Source: JAWKIW01 sp046331175 (GTDB lineage: Bacteria > Actinomycetota > Acidimicrobiia > Acidimicrobiales > Acidimicrobilacustridaceae). Taken from it: a stretch of DNA of 64,000 nt. Position 1 is the first letter of the stretch; every line of letters starts with the position of its first letter. The stretch lies in contig JAXLRI010000005.1 of NCBI GenBank assembly GCA_046331175.1, positions 124,001 through 188,000 of the forward strand, read 5' to 3'. The notes below the pieces were generated by a model that was given only the letters and a program-made list of their open reading frames with translations, was not told the origin of the DNA and did no database searches. Position numbers and translations under genes: made by a program. This document shows, piece by piece, positions 53,177 through 61,542 of this stretch.

Positions 53177-54292
53177 GTGATCACCGTGGCGGGGGCACCC
53201 GTCGACGCTGGCCGGCTCGGGACCACGGGGTCGCCGGTGTCGGTGGTCGACATCGCCGCGGCCCTGGCCGGGGACGACCCCGGACCGGTGGCCGCCCGGA
53301 TCGGCGAGGCGTGCGAGGACATCGGCTTCGTCGTCGTCGCCGGCCACGGCATCGACCCGGGCCTCGTGGCGGCGGCCCGGACCGCCGGGCTCGCCTTCTT
53401 CGGCCTGCCGGATGCGGTCAAGCGGCGGTGGTGCCCGCCCGATCCGACGTGGTTCCGGGGCTACGAGCCGGTGGGCGTGTCGGCGTTCGGCCGCCTGGAG
53501 GGGGACGACCCTCCTCCCGACCTGTGCGAGATGTTCCGCATCGGTCGGTTCGACGACCCGGTGGCGGCGCGCGCCGCCGGCTACGAGCCGGGCCTCGAGC
53601 ACACCTTCTCACCCAACATCTGGCCGGCCGAGGTGCCCGAGCTGCGGGCTGCCCTCGGCGCCTACTACGACGCCGTGGAGGACCTGGCCTTCGCCCTGCT
53701 CGAGCTGTTCGCCGTCGCCCTCGACCTCGACGATGGTTGGTTCGACGACAAGGTGAGCCGGCACATCTCCGACCTGGCCCTCAACCACTACCCGGCCACC
53801 GTCGGGCCGCCGGCCCCCGGCCAGCTGCGGCGCGGCCCGCACACCGACTACGGCGTGTTCACCGTGTTGCACCAGGACGGGGTCGGCGGTCTGCAGGTGT
53901 GGTCGGACGCGCACGGGTGGTCCGACGTGCCGGCCGTCCCGGGGACGTTCGTGGTCAACATCGGCGACCTGCTGGCCCGGTGGACCAACGACCGCTGGGT
54001 GTCAACCCGCCACCGCGTCGTGGTGCCCGAGGCGGCATCGCCGGGTGGCTCGGTCGCCGGTGGTTCGGTCGCCGGTGGTTCGACGTCGGGCAGCTCGTCG
54101 TCGGGCAGCTCGACGCCGGGCGGTTCGGCGGCCCGGCTGTCGATGCCGTTCTTCTTCCAGCCCGACTACCACGCCGTGATCGAGTGCCTGCCGTCGTGCT
54201 GCGGGCCGGGCAACCCGGCGCGCTACCTGCCGACCACCTCGGGCCAGTGGAACCTCGAGCGCACCCGCACCCAGGTCGGCGCCCCGGCCTGA
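53177..54292 (+). CDS. 2-oxoglutarate/Fe(II) oxygenase, isopenicillin-N-synthase-like
   Basis: 371 residues. The N-terminal DIOX_N region is VVDIAAALAGDDPGPVAARI with CEDIGFVVVAGHGID. Iron ligands: His and Asp in RRGPHTDYGVFT and the second His in WVSTRHRVVVP; the 2-oxoglutarate Arg is in ARLSMPFFF. A ~30-residue Gly/Ser/Val insert sits between the last His and the Arg, where relatives have a short loop. AGGGGAG 9-10 nt before the GTG. The superfamily includes enzymes that release guanidine from arginine or homoarginine, relevant to the carboxylase operon but unproven here. Confidence 0.88.
   Translation: MITVAGAPVDAGRLGTTGSPVSVVDIAAALAGDDPGPVAARIGEACEDIGFVVVAGHGIDPGLVAAARTAGLAFFGLPDAVKRRWCPPDPTWFRGYEPVGVSAFGRLEGDDPPPDLCEMFRIGRFDDPVAARAAGYEPGLEHTFSPNIWPAEVPELRAALGAYYDAVEDLAFALLELFAVALDLDDGWFDDKVSRHISDLALNHYPATVGPPAPGQLRRGPHTDYGVFTVLHQDGVGGLQVWSDAHGWSDVPAVPGTFVVNIGDLLARWTNDRWVSTRHRVVVPEAASPGGSVAGGSVAGGSTSGSSSSGSSTPGGSAARLSMPFFFQPDYHAVIECLPSCCGPGNPARYLPTTSGQWNLERTRTQVGAPA
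54043..54130 (+). repeat. 15-nt coding repeats in the oxygenase insert
   Basis: GGTGGTTCGGTCGCC-type units, then TCGTCGGGCAGCTCG-type units, in tandem and in frame. They encode GGSVAGGSVAGGSTSG and similar, a slippage-prone linker within the catalytic domain. Confidence 0.75.
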
Positions 54293-54444
54293 GCAGCCCG
54301 GGTGGCGTCACCTGGTTCGCCTCGGCCTACGACAGCGACGACGTGGCGTACCGGCCCTGCGTGTTCCTCGACATGGCCGGCGCCGTGATCGTGGCGGCCG
54401 GCACCGCCCGCGTCATGGCCGGTACGAGCTGCGGCGTCCGCCGG

Positions 54445-54615
54445 TCACGGTGCATCGACCCGGATCCATGCCAGGTCACGCCATTCGTAGGCGCGTCCGC
54501 ACCGACCGCACTCACCTCGACCGCGGGGATCGAGCTCGAGCGAGTCGGGGGTGATGACGCCGTTGCAGTCAGGGTTCGGGCAGACCCCTTCGGGTGGCGG
54601 CCAATCGTCGGGCAT
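54445..54615 (-). CDS. Small zinc-ribbon protein
   Basis: 56 residues. CPNPDC and CGRCGRAYEW, spaced by 22 residues, form a typical treble-clef or zinc-ribbon pair, with ITPDSLELDPRGRGE between. Ends in IRVDAP. Too short for other domains; may help assemble a larger complex or bind nucleic acid. No clear ribosome site. Confidence 0.55.
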   Translation of the reverse strand: MPDDWPPPEGVCPNPDCNGVITPDSLELDPRGRGECGRCGRAYEWRDLAWIRVDAP

Positions 54616-54714
54616 CCCGCCAGCCTGCCACCTGTTCGTCTGGGAGGCCCATGCGTGCGCGTCGCATCGTCGCCGGCGAGGACCCGTACCGTCCCACACC
54701 CGATCGCCGCGCCG

Positions 54715-55212
54715 TCAGGCGGTGGCGAGCAGGTGGAGGACCACCTTGTCGGGCTTGGACTGCGCCGAGAACGGCGCCACCGAGCCGTGCAGGGCGAACG
54801 CCTCGTTGGTGGTCGTGTCATGCAGGGTGAGGATCCGCGACAAGCCCATCTTGGACACGTGCACGTCGGTGGTCGTCCGGTCGAACCGGCGGAGCGCCGC
54901 ACCGGGCGCGTTGCCCTCCCAGCGCAGCACGTGGATCGCATCGGGGGTGACCACCACCAGCAGCGCCACCGTCATCCCCTCGGCGGATGCCGCAGCCTCG
55001 ACCGCCGCCCGGCCCGCGAGCGCACCGCCCACCGCTGATCCTCCGCCGCCGCCGAGCAGGTCGCCGGCAATCGCGCCAGCGGCCACCCCAACAGCCTGCG
55101 CCGGCAGCAGGCCCTGCCAGCTGAAGATGCCGGCAGCCATCACCTCGTCGCCAGGCAGGGCTTGGCGAGCCTGCTCCTCCAGATATGCCTCGTCACCGGC
55201 ATGGGCGGTCAT
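54715..55212 (-). CDS. Uncharacterised 165-residue protein
   Basis: Starts MTAHAGDEAYLEEQARQALP with GGGGAGG upstream of the ATG at 55212. A Gly/Ala-rich hydrophobic stretch (AQAVGVAAGAIAGDLLGGGG) precedes a C-terminal domain VALLVVVTPDAIHVLRWEG with TTTDVHVSKMGLSRILTLHD, which looks like a PH-like fold of the kind found in actinobacterial membrane-associated proteins. I cannot name it. Confidence 0.6.
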   Translation of the reverse strand: MTAHAGDEAYLEEQARQALPGDEVMAAGIFSWQGLLPAQAVGVAAGAIAGDLLGGGGGSAVGGALAGRAAVEAAASAEGMTVALLVVVTPDAIHVLRWEGNAPGAALRRFDRTTTDVHVSKMGLSRILTLHDTTTNEAFALHGSVAPFSAQSKPDKVVLHLLATA

Positions 55213-55548
55213 CGCACCTCCCCGTGTGGTCCCGCGATGCGACCTGAGGCTAGGAGCGAGATCTCCCAGGGACCAGCTCGCGCGGAGCATCACTCGGGGG
55301 CCAGGAAGAGCCTCCATCAGACCCAGGGCGGTTCAAGGATGTCGATGTCGGCGACCTCGCCGACGAGCTCGCGCAGCACGTTCAGCCGGTTGTGATCGGT
55401 CGTGGGTTCGCCCGCGGCATCTGGTACCCGAACATCACAGGACCCTAGGTATGCCGAGGCCGGTTCCGCCCGTGGTGAACCGGGTTCGGCCCGCACGATC
55501 TGGGAACCACACGGCATCGAGGGTGTCGCGGACTCGCGGGCGGACACC
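55213..55548. other. Region without a convincing gene
   Basis: A minus-strand frame (55317-55547, 76 codons) is open and ends in NRLNVLRELVGEVADIDILE, which looks protein-like, but its first 50 codons do not and no ribosome site is seen. It may be the tail of a decayed gene. Base composition is less GC-rich than the flanks. Confidence 0.3.
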
Positions 55549-55785
55549 TCAGACCATCGAGGCGATTGCCCACGCTGCCAACAGAACCACGAGAAGGGCG
55601 CTGAGGCCGCCGGCGACGTACTTCAGCACGAGGACTCCGCCCTCGGCCGCCGGGAGCTCATGGGGCACGGCGCCTGTTCCTCGAGCCGAGCGTCGTCGTG
55701 CTCCCCATCGCTGGCCGTACGCGGCAGCCAGGAACATCAGGCACAACACCCAGACCAGGCCGACCCACTGGATCACCTGGGACAT
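55549..55785 (-). CDS. Small two-span membrane protein
   Basis: 78 residues: helix one IQWVGLVWVLCLMFLAAAY, an Arg-rich loop QRWGARRRSARG, helix two YVAGGLSALLVVLLAAWAIA. The positive loop between helices fits cytoplasmic inside orientation. No family recognised. Confidence 0.5.
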   Translation of the reverse strand: MSQVIQWVGLVWVLCLMFLAAAYGQRWGARRRSARGTGAVPHELPAAEGGVLVLKYVAGGLSALLVVLLAAWAIASMV

Positions 55786-56076
55786 GGGGCCCGGACCACC
55801 CTCGGGAGCAGATCACACGACGGGGCAGCCGATTCCTCCATCGCCACCGAGCCTCTGTGCCTCAGTCGGACGGCCACAGTGCGACAGGCCTCCCACCGCT
55901 CGAAGTCGCTCGATCGAGCCAGGCGGACACGGCCTGCTCCTCTGTCCTCGCCCTTTCTACCGCGTCCCATGACGACGAACCCGCACCGGTAGCACGCGTC
56001 CCCAGAGCGCCGATCGGCCCGGCCGATGTCGATGTAGGTCGTCAGGTCGGGTGGATGCGGCCGGTGACCCGTCTGC
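55786..56076. other. Gene-poor stretch before the allantoinase gene
   Basis: No frame with a good start, ribosome site or recognisable sequence. A minus-strand stretch containing ACYRCGFVV could be a fragment, but nothing supports it. Confidence 0.3.
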
Positions 56077-57378
56077 TCACGCGGTCGGGGTGAGCACGTG
56101 GGCGCCGCCGGTGGGGGAGGGGCCTTCGTCGACGTCGTAGACGCACGCGCCGCGCACGAACGTGGCCCGCACGCGGCCGCGCAGCGTGCGGCCGGCGAAG
56201 GGCGATCGGCGGTGGCGGTTGTGCAGGGTGGCGGGTTCGACCACCCACCACTCGTCGGGGTCGACCAGGACGAGGTCGGCGTCGAAGCCGGGGACGATGG
56301 CGCCCTTGCCCGGTAGGCGCAGCAGGCGGGCGGCCTCGGTGAGGCGGCGGACGAGCAGCGGCAGCGGCACACGGTCGGCGTCGAGCAGCGCCGGCACCAG
56401 CGTGTCGAGGCCGGTGATGCCGGCCCACGGGTCGTCGCCCTCCTTCAGGTCGGTGGGGCACGGCGAGTGGTCCGACGCCAGGTAGCCGATGCGCCCATCG
56501 GCGACCGCGTTCCACAGCGCGTCCGCGTTGGGGGCGGGCCGGATCGGCGGGTTGCAGCGGGCCTCGGCGCCGATCGAGGCGGCCTCGTCGGCCGACAGGA
56601 GCAGGTAGTGGGGGCACGTCTCCACGGTGAGGTTCGGGTGGGAGACGGCCTCGTCGACCGCCTCGATGGCCGAGACGTGGACCACGTGGAGGTGGCCACC
56701 GGTGCGATCGACCAGGCCGGCGGCCCAGCGCACGGCCTCGACCTCGCTGGCGACCGTGTGCGCGTGCGCGGCCAGCTCGGCGTGCAGGCCGACCGGTCGC
56801 CCGCTGGCGGCCGAGCGCTCGAGCCCGGCGAGCAGCGTCGGCTCGTCGACCTCGGGGAAGTCGTCCCACCCGCTCGGGCAGGCGAAGGCCTTGAAGCCGA
56901 CGACCCCCGCCGCCAGCATCTCGTCGAGGTGGGGGACCGAGCCGGGCACCAGGCCGCCCCACAGCGCCACGTCGACCCGGGCGTGGGCCCGGGCCGCGTC
57001 GGCCTTGGCCGCCACCTCCCGAGCGGTCACGGTCGGCGGCAGGCTGTCAATCGGCATGTCCACGACCGTGGTGACGCCGCCGGCGGCGGCCGCCGCCGTG
57101 CCACAGTCGAAGCCCTCCCAGTGCGTGCGCCCCGGCTCGTCGAGGTGCACGTGGGGATCGACGGCGCCCGGAAGCACCAGCAGTCCGCCGGCGTCGACCA
57201 CGCGAGCGCCCGCCACCTCGGCGGTTCCCGCGGCGAGCACCTCGACGATCGTGCCGTCGACGGCGACCACGTCGGCCGCCGCCACCTCGTCGGTCACGAC
57301 GAGCCCGCCGCGGACCACCAGCCGGTCGCCACGGCCCGGCCGCCGACTCGACCCGGCCAGCCCGGTGGGGGCCGTCAC
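56077..57378 (-). CDS. allB: Allantoinase
   Basis: 433 residues, cyclic amidohydrolase. DPHVHLDEPGRTHWEGF (HxH zinc ligands and the allantoinase EPGRTHWEG signature), GFKAFACPSGWDDF (carboxylated Lys), LHAELAAHAH, HVVHVSAIEA and LASDHSPCPTDLK (zinc His and Asp). Opens the hydantoin ring of allantoin to allantoate. GTG start at 57378. No allantoate amidohydrolase of the usual type is seen nearby. Confidence 0.9.
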   Translation of the reverse strand: MTAPTGLAGSSRRPGRGDRLVVRGGLVVTDEVAAADVVAVDGTIVEVLAAGTAEVAGARVVDAGGLLVLPGAVDPHVHLDEPGRTHWEGFDCGTAAAAAGGVTTVVDMPIDSLPPTVTAREVAAKADAARAHARVDVALWGGLVPGSVPHLDEMLAAGVVGFKAFACPSGWDDFPEVDEPTLLAGLERSAASGRPVGLHAELAAHAHTVASEVEAVRWAAGLVDRTGGHLHVVHVSAIEAVDEAVSHPNLTVETCPHYLLLSADEAASIGAEARCNPPIRPAPNADALWNAVADGRIGYLASDHSPCPTDLKEGDDPWAGITGLDTLVPALLDADRVPLPLLVRRLTEAARLLRLPGKGAIVPGFDADLVLVDPDEWWVVEPATLHNRHRRSPFAGRTLRGRVRATFVRGACVYDVDEGPSPTGGAHVLTPTA

Positions 57379-57504
57379 GCGCTCACCCCGTCACCTCGTC
57401 CGGTCGGCGTCGGCCACGCACCTGCCACCTCGTCCCGGCGTCGTGGCCCGCGCATCGGTCACCCACCGTGCCGACAGGCCGTCATGACCCCGACGACCTG
57501 CGCC

Positions 57505-58365
57505 TCACCAGGTCACCATCCGGGTCGGTCCGTCGGCGCCGGGCACGGCCAGGTCGGCGGTGAAGGCGGGCCAGACGTCGGGGTCGTGGCCGGGCAGCAG
57601 CCGGTAGCCCTTCTCGGCGGCGATGGCCTTGAGCCGGCGGATGGCCTCGATCGCCTCCTCGGCCACCCGCTCGACGGCTGCATCGCTGTGGTCGTCGCCG
57701 GTGTACAGCCCGCCTGGTGACAGCTCCTCGTCGAGGTTCTTCTGCAGGTCGGCGGCGTCGAAGGCGAACACGAAGCCGCCGCCGTCGGCCAGGTCGACGA
57801 CGAAGCTCTGGTGGCCGGCGGTGTGGCCGTAGGTGGCCACCGCGGTGATCCCGGGGGCCAGCTCGACGTCGCCGTCGGCCAGCCGCCAGTCGGCGCCGAG
57901 GCCCTGGTAGTCGAGGGTCCGGCACCCCGACGGTGGCTCGTCGTCACCGCTCACCGTGGCCGCCTCCAGCTCGCGCTGCTGGCAGTGCACCGGGACCCGG
58001 TCGGCGAAGCGGTGCAGGCCGCCGGCGTGGTCGTAGTGCAGGTGGCTGACGGCCACCGCCACCACGTCATCGGGGTCGACGCCCACCCGCTCGAAGGCGA
58101 CCTCGACGCAGTCGCCGTCGTCGCCGACCAGCTCGTCGTCGACGTAGTCGAACGCATAGGTCGGCCCGATCTCGGGATCGCACAGCGCCGGTGTGTTGAA
58201 GCCGGCGTCGAGCAGGATCCACCCGCCATCGACCTCGCACAGCACCCCTGGGACCGGCTCGCGCAGCCGCCGGTGCGGATCGCCGCCGAGGATCGAGATC
58301 GACAGCGGGATGTGCTCCCAGCCGAAGGTGAGCGGGATCACCCGCCGGACGCCGGTCAGGGCCAT
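57505..58365 (-). CDS. Metallo-beta-lactamase-fold hydrolase (lactonase-like)
   Basis: 286 residues. VSHLHYDHAGGLHRF is the dinuclear-zinc HxHxDH motif; other ligands lie in TYGHTAGHQSF, FAFDAADLQ and LLPGHDPDVW. Overall like N-acyl-homoserine-lactonase-family enzymes, which open lactones or cyclic amides. GGAGG 8-9 nt before the ATG. Its neighbours suggest action on a ring intermediate. Confidence 0.87.
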   Translation of the reverse strand: MALTGVRRVIPLTFGWEHIPLSISILGGDPHRRLREPVPGVLCEVDGGWILLDAGFNTPALCDPEIGPTYAFDYVDDELVGDDGDCVEVAFERVGVDPDDVVAVAVSHLHYDHAGGLHRFADRVPVHCQQRELEAATVSGDDEPPSGCRTLDYQGLGADWRLADGDVELAPGITAVATYGHTAGHQSFVVDLADGGGFVFAFDAADLQKNLDEELSPGGLYTGDDHSDAAVERVAEEAIEAIRRLKAIAAEKGYRLLPGHDPDVWPAFTADLAVPGADGPTRMVTW

Positions 58366-58423
58366 GGGGTCATCCTCCGAGGCGATCGGTGGTCGGATCG
58401 GGCGTCGCCGCCGGGGTGGTCGG

Positions 58424-59623
58424 TCACGCGGCGCCCGTGACGTGCCGGGCGATCGCCGCGTAGCCGCGGGCCCCGGCCCGCAGCGAGTCCAGCGTGACGT
58501 GCTCGTCGACCTGGTGCGCCATCGACTCGACGCCCACGCCGAAGCCGATGGTGGGGATGCCGAGCTCGCCGGCGGTCAGCGAGCCGTTGGTGCAGAAGTC
58601 GTAGTGGGTCGGCGTGGGGTCGAGGCCCGCGTCGACCAGGGCGGCGGTGGCGGCCTGCACCAGCTCGCTGTCCTCGGAGGTCCACCAGGCGGCGGCGAAC
58701 TCCTCGCCGACGAGCGTGCGACCGGTCCACGTCGTGAAGGTGGCCTCGACCAGCCCCACCTCGAGGCCCGGCTGCTCGGGCCAGTCGGCCCAGGCCCGCT
58801 GGCCGCACGCGGTCAGCAGGTCGACGATCGACGCCGGCGTCTCGCCGGGCAGGAAGCGGCAGTCGAAGCGGGCCTCGGCCCGACCCGGCACGGTCGACAC
58901 CGAGGGGAACGGCCACGTCGCGATGTCGATGCACGTGAGGTCGCGCACCCCGAGGTCGGGATGGGTCGGGTGCTCGACGGCACGAGCCTCGCCGATGAGG
59001 GCGGCGAGCGCCTCGGCGGCGTTCAGGCCCACGGCGGCGTGGCCGGCGTGGCAGGCCCGGCCGATCACCCGGACCCACGCCTTGGCCCGGCCCCGTTGGC
59101 CGATGGCCAGCTGCGTGTCGTTCGGCTCGGAGGTGATCACCGCCGTCGGCTCGAACCACTCGATCGCCTCGCGCAGGGCGAGGCCCTCCATCGCCTCCTC
59201 GCCGACCGACGCGACGACGGCCACCGAACCGGCGAACGGGGCCGTGGCGGCCTCGGCCGCCACGCCGTGGGCGGCCGCCGCGATCGACGCCTTCTGGTCG
59301 CAGATGCCGAGGCCGTAGAGGCGCCCGTCGACGATGTCGCCGCCGAACGGGTCGACCGTCCACCGGTCCTCGGAGTGCAGGGGGATCGAGTCGATGTGGC
59401 CGTCGATGAGCAGCCGAGGTCCGGGCCCGTCACCCATCACGCCGATCACGTTGCCGCTGCCGTCGATGCGCACCTCGTCGAAGCCGAGATCGGTCATCGC
59501 CTCGGCCACGGTGCGCACCGCGGCCTCCTCGGTGCCCGACACGCTCGAGGTGCGGGCCAGCGCCTGCGCCAAGGCCACCAGGGCGGTGTCGTCGACGGTC
59601 GCGGCGGGGGAGGAGGTGGGCAC
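58424..59623 (-). CDS. M20-family metallopeptidase/deacylase
   Basis: 399 residues. Metal ligands: DGHIDSIPL (His, Asp), the YGLGICDQKASIAA loop with Asp, VASVGEEAMEG (catalytic Glu pair), and a late FCTNGSLTAGELGIPTIGFG. Resembles the ArgE/DapE/YgeY branch. GTG start at 59623 with TAGGTT 6 nt upstream. Substrate could be an N-acyl or carbamoyl amino acid. Confidence 0.88.
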   Translation of the reverse strand: MPTSSPAATVDDTALVALAQALARTSSVSGTEEAAVRTVAEAMTDLGFDEVRIDGSGNVIGVMGDGPGPRLLIDGHIDSIPLHSEDRWTVDPFGGDIVDGRLYGLGICDQKASIAAAAHGVAAEAATAPFAGSVAVVASVGEEAMEGLALREAIEWFEPTAVITSEPNDTQLAIGQRGRAKAWVRVIGRACHAGHAAVGLNAAEALAALIGEARAVEHPTHPDLGVRDLTCIDIATWPFPSVSTVPGRAEARFDCRFLPGETPASIVDLLTACGQRAWADWPEQPGLEVGLVEATFTTWTGRTLVGEEFAAAWWTSEDSELVQAATAALVDAGLDPTPTHYDFCTNGSLTAGELGIPTIGFGVGVESMAHQVDEHVTLDSLRAGARGYAAIARHVTGAA

Positions 59624-59629
59624 GACCGC

Positions 59630-59635
59630 AACCTA
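59630..59635 (-). promoter_or_regulatory. -10 box of the first M20 gene
   Basis: TAGGTT on the minus strand, 6 nt before the GTG start. Confidence 0.5.
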
Positions 59636-59690
59636 CGGACGGGGGGTTTCCGGTCCGTTGATCGGATGTGAACCCTTCGTTTCGGTCGTC

Positions 59691-60845
59691 CTACCGCTGT
59701 TTCGCGGGGGTATCGAAACTCGCCAGCAGGTGGTGGTAGACGTCGACGGCGTCGACGACCTGCCCGAGGTCGACCCACTCGTCGGGGGTGTGGGCCTGGT
59801 CGATCGACCCGGGCCCGAGCACGATGCACGGCAGTCCCGCCTCACCCGCCAGCCGGCAGGCGTCGGTGGCGAAGGCCACCCCGCCGGCCGTCGCCGGGTG
59901 GCCGGCGGCCGCCACCGCCGCCTCCACCCGTTGCACGGCCGGGTGGTCGGCCGGCAGCGCCATGCCGGGCAGGGCGATCCACGGCTCCTGGCGCGTGAGG
60001 TCGTCGCCGGTCGCCCGCTGCTCGGCGACCAGCGCGTCGAGCCCGGCGAAGGCGTCGGCGGTCGGCACCGTGGGCGGGATGCGCCGATCGAAGGTGATGG
60101 TGCAGCGGTCGGGCACCAGGTTGGGGGCGGTGCCACCGGCGATCAGCGCGGGCGTGAGCAGGGCCGGCCCGCACACCGGGTCGGCCTCGGCGGCCAGGGC
60201 CGGCACCAGCTCGGCGTGCACCCGGGTGACCAGTCGGGCAGCGGCGGCCACCGCGCTCACCCCGAGGTGGGCCTTGGAGGAGTGGGCGCTGCGACCGTGG
60301 GCGACGACGTGGCAGCGGGCGAAGCCGTTGTGGGCTCGCACCGGCCGCAGCGAGGTCGGTTCGCCGATGAGCGCCAGTGCGATCGGCGGCAGGCCGCCCA
60401 GCAGCTCGGGCAGCGCCGCCGAGCCCGTCATGTCGGCCTCCTCGTCGACCGAGCCGGCCACGACCAACGTGACCGGCGGCGGCCCGCCGGCCACGAGCCG
60501 CTCGACGGCCACCAGCATGGCGGCCAGCGAGGCCTTGCAGTCGCACGAGCCCCGACCGGTCAGTCGACCGGCGGTGCGCGTGATCGGGATGCCGCCCGGC
60601 GGCGACGGGACGGTGTCGAGGTGGGCCTCGAGCAGCACCGCCGGCGCGCCGGCCGGTCCCTCGAGCACGCCCACCACGTCGGGCCGACCGGGGGCGACCT
60701 CGTGGGTCCCCACGGCGAAGCCGAGCCCGTCGAGCAGGCCGCCGAGCGCCTCGGCCATGGCCGCCTCCCCGGGACCGGTCGGGTCGGCGGTCCGGTTGGT
60801 GGAGTCGATGGCCACCAGGTGCTCGAGCAGGTCGACGACGTCCAT
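59691..60845 (-). CDS. M20-family deacylase (ArgE/acetylornithine-deacetylase-like)
   Basis: 384 residues. EAHLDTVPSPPGG, GRGSCDCKASLAAML (bridging Asp), VAGSVDEEADMTGSA (Glu pair), GEPTSLRPVRAHNGFARCHV, then a dimer domain and a final zinc His near SIDQAHTPDEWVDLGQ. A distant paralogue of the next gene, with which it may act in series. TAGGGT is 6 nt before the ATG. Its 3' end overlaps palindrome-like site D. Confidence 0.9.
   Translation of the reverse strand: MDVVDLLEHLVAIDSTNRTADPTGPGEAAMAEALGGLLDGLGFAVGTHEVAPGRPDVVGVLEGPAGAPAVLLEAHLDTVPSPPGGIPITRTAGRLTGRGSCDCKASLAAMLVAVERLVAGGPPPVTLVVAGSVDEEADMTGSAALPELLGGLPPIALALIGEPTSLRPVRAHNGFARCHVVAHGRSAHSSKAHLGVSAVAAAARLVTRVHAELVPALAAEADPVCGPALLTPALIAGGTAPNLVPDRCTITFDRRIPPTVPTADAFAGLDALVAEQRATGDDLTRQEPWIALPGMALPADHPAVQRVEAAVAAAGHPATAGGVAFATDACRLAGEAGLPCIVLGPGSIDQAHTPDEWVDLGQVVDAVDVYHHLLASFDTPAKQR
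59700..59718. promoter_or_regulatory. Variant palindrome (site D)
   Basis: TTTCGC-GGGGGTA-TCGAAA, one mismatch from sites A and B. It lies in the last codons of the upstream M20 gene and 77 nt before the downstream M20 start. Confidence 0.35.
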
Positions 60846-60851
60846 GGCCGC

Positions 60852-60857
60852 ACCCTA
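60852..60857 (-). promoter_or_regulatory. -10 box of the second M20 gene
   Basis: TAGGGT on the minus strand, 6 nt before the ATG at 60845. Confidence 0.5.
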
Positions 60858-60937
60858 CGGAGCCGGCGTTGCCAGGCGGTGGCCGCCACCTGACGCGCCG
60901 CTGACGGCCGCTGGTGCTCGCGGGCTGGTGCGCCGGC

Positions 60938-61363
60938 TCAGTCGGGCTTGAGGCCGGGCCAGGTGGTGCGCAGGTCCTCGGCGAACTCGCGCATGGGCTC
61001 GCTGTCGCGCTCGAGGGCGTCGAGCAGGGCCGCCACCAGCGCCTGGTAGAACTCGTCGCCCTCGGGGGGCGAGATGGGGAAGCCCCGCCGCTCGGCCTCG
61101 GCGGCCAAGCCGACGGCGATGCGGTGGAAGGCGTGGGCGAGGTAGCGCACGTGCTCGGCGTCGAGGTCGTGCTCCCACACGACCTCGGGGCCGATGGCGG
61201 CGGCGGCCTCCCACTCGTCGAGGTACGCCTCGAAGCCCTCGATCAGCTCGTCGGGCACGGCGTGCTCGCCGGGCCGGACGGTGGCCTGGCCGAGGACCGT
61301 GCGGGCGTACGCGACCCACAGCGTGACGCTCCCCGAGGACACCGGACCGACCCGCACCAGCAC
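60938..61363 (-). CDS. Uncharacterised 141-residue protein
   Basis: Mostly helical, acidic: TLWVAYARTVLGQATVRPGE, LIEGFEAYLDEWEAAAAIG, VWEHDLDAEHVRYLAHAFHR. No signal or metal motif. GTG at 61363 with TAGGCT (61376-61371) 7 nt upstream. Longer frames upstream are Arg-rich and unlikely. Function unknown. Confidence 0.65.
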   Translation of the reverse strand: MLVRVGPVSSGSVTLWVAYARTVLGQATVRPGEHAVPDELIEGFEAYLDEWEAAAAIGPEVVWEHDLDAEHVRYLAHAFHRIAVGLAAEAERRGFPISPPEGDEFYQALVAALLDALERDSEPMREFAEDLRTTWPGLKPD

Positions 61364-61370
61364 GGGCGCG

Positions 61371-61376
61371 AGCCTA
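61371..61376 (-). promoter_or_regulatory. -10 box of the gene ending at 60938
   Basis: TAGGCT, 7 nt before the GTG. Confidence 0.45.
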
Positions 61377-61530
61377 CCGGGGTGGCTCGCCGCCGGCCTC
61401 GGGACCTCGCGAGGACGCCGCGGCGAGGTCACGGGCCGCCGCCTCGAGGGCGTCGGACGTCGCGACGGGTCTGGTCCGGGTCGACCGACGTCCCGATCCG
61501 GGCTCCCGCGGGCGGCGCGACGACGCTCAG

Positions 61531-61536
61531 TAGGCT
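61531..61536 (+). promoter_or_regulatory. -10 box of the membrane-anchored protein gene
   Basis: TAGGCT, 6 nt before the ATG at 61543. Confidence 0.5.
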
Positions 61537-61542
61537 CCCGCC

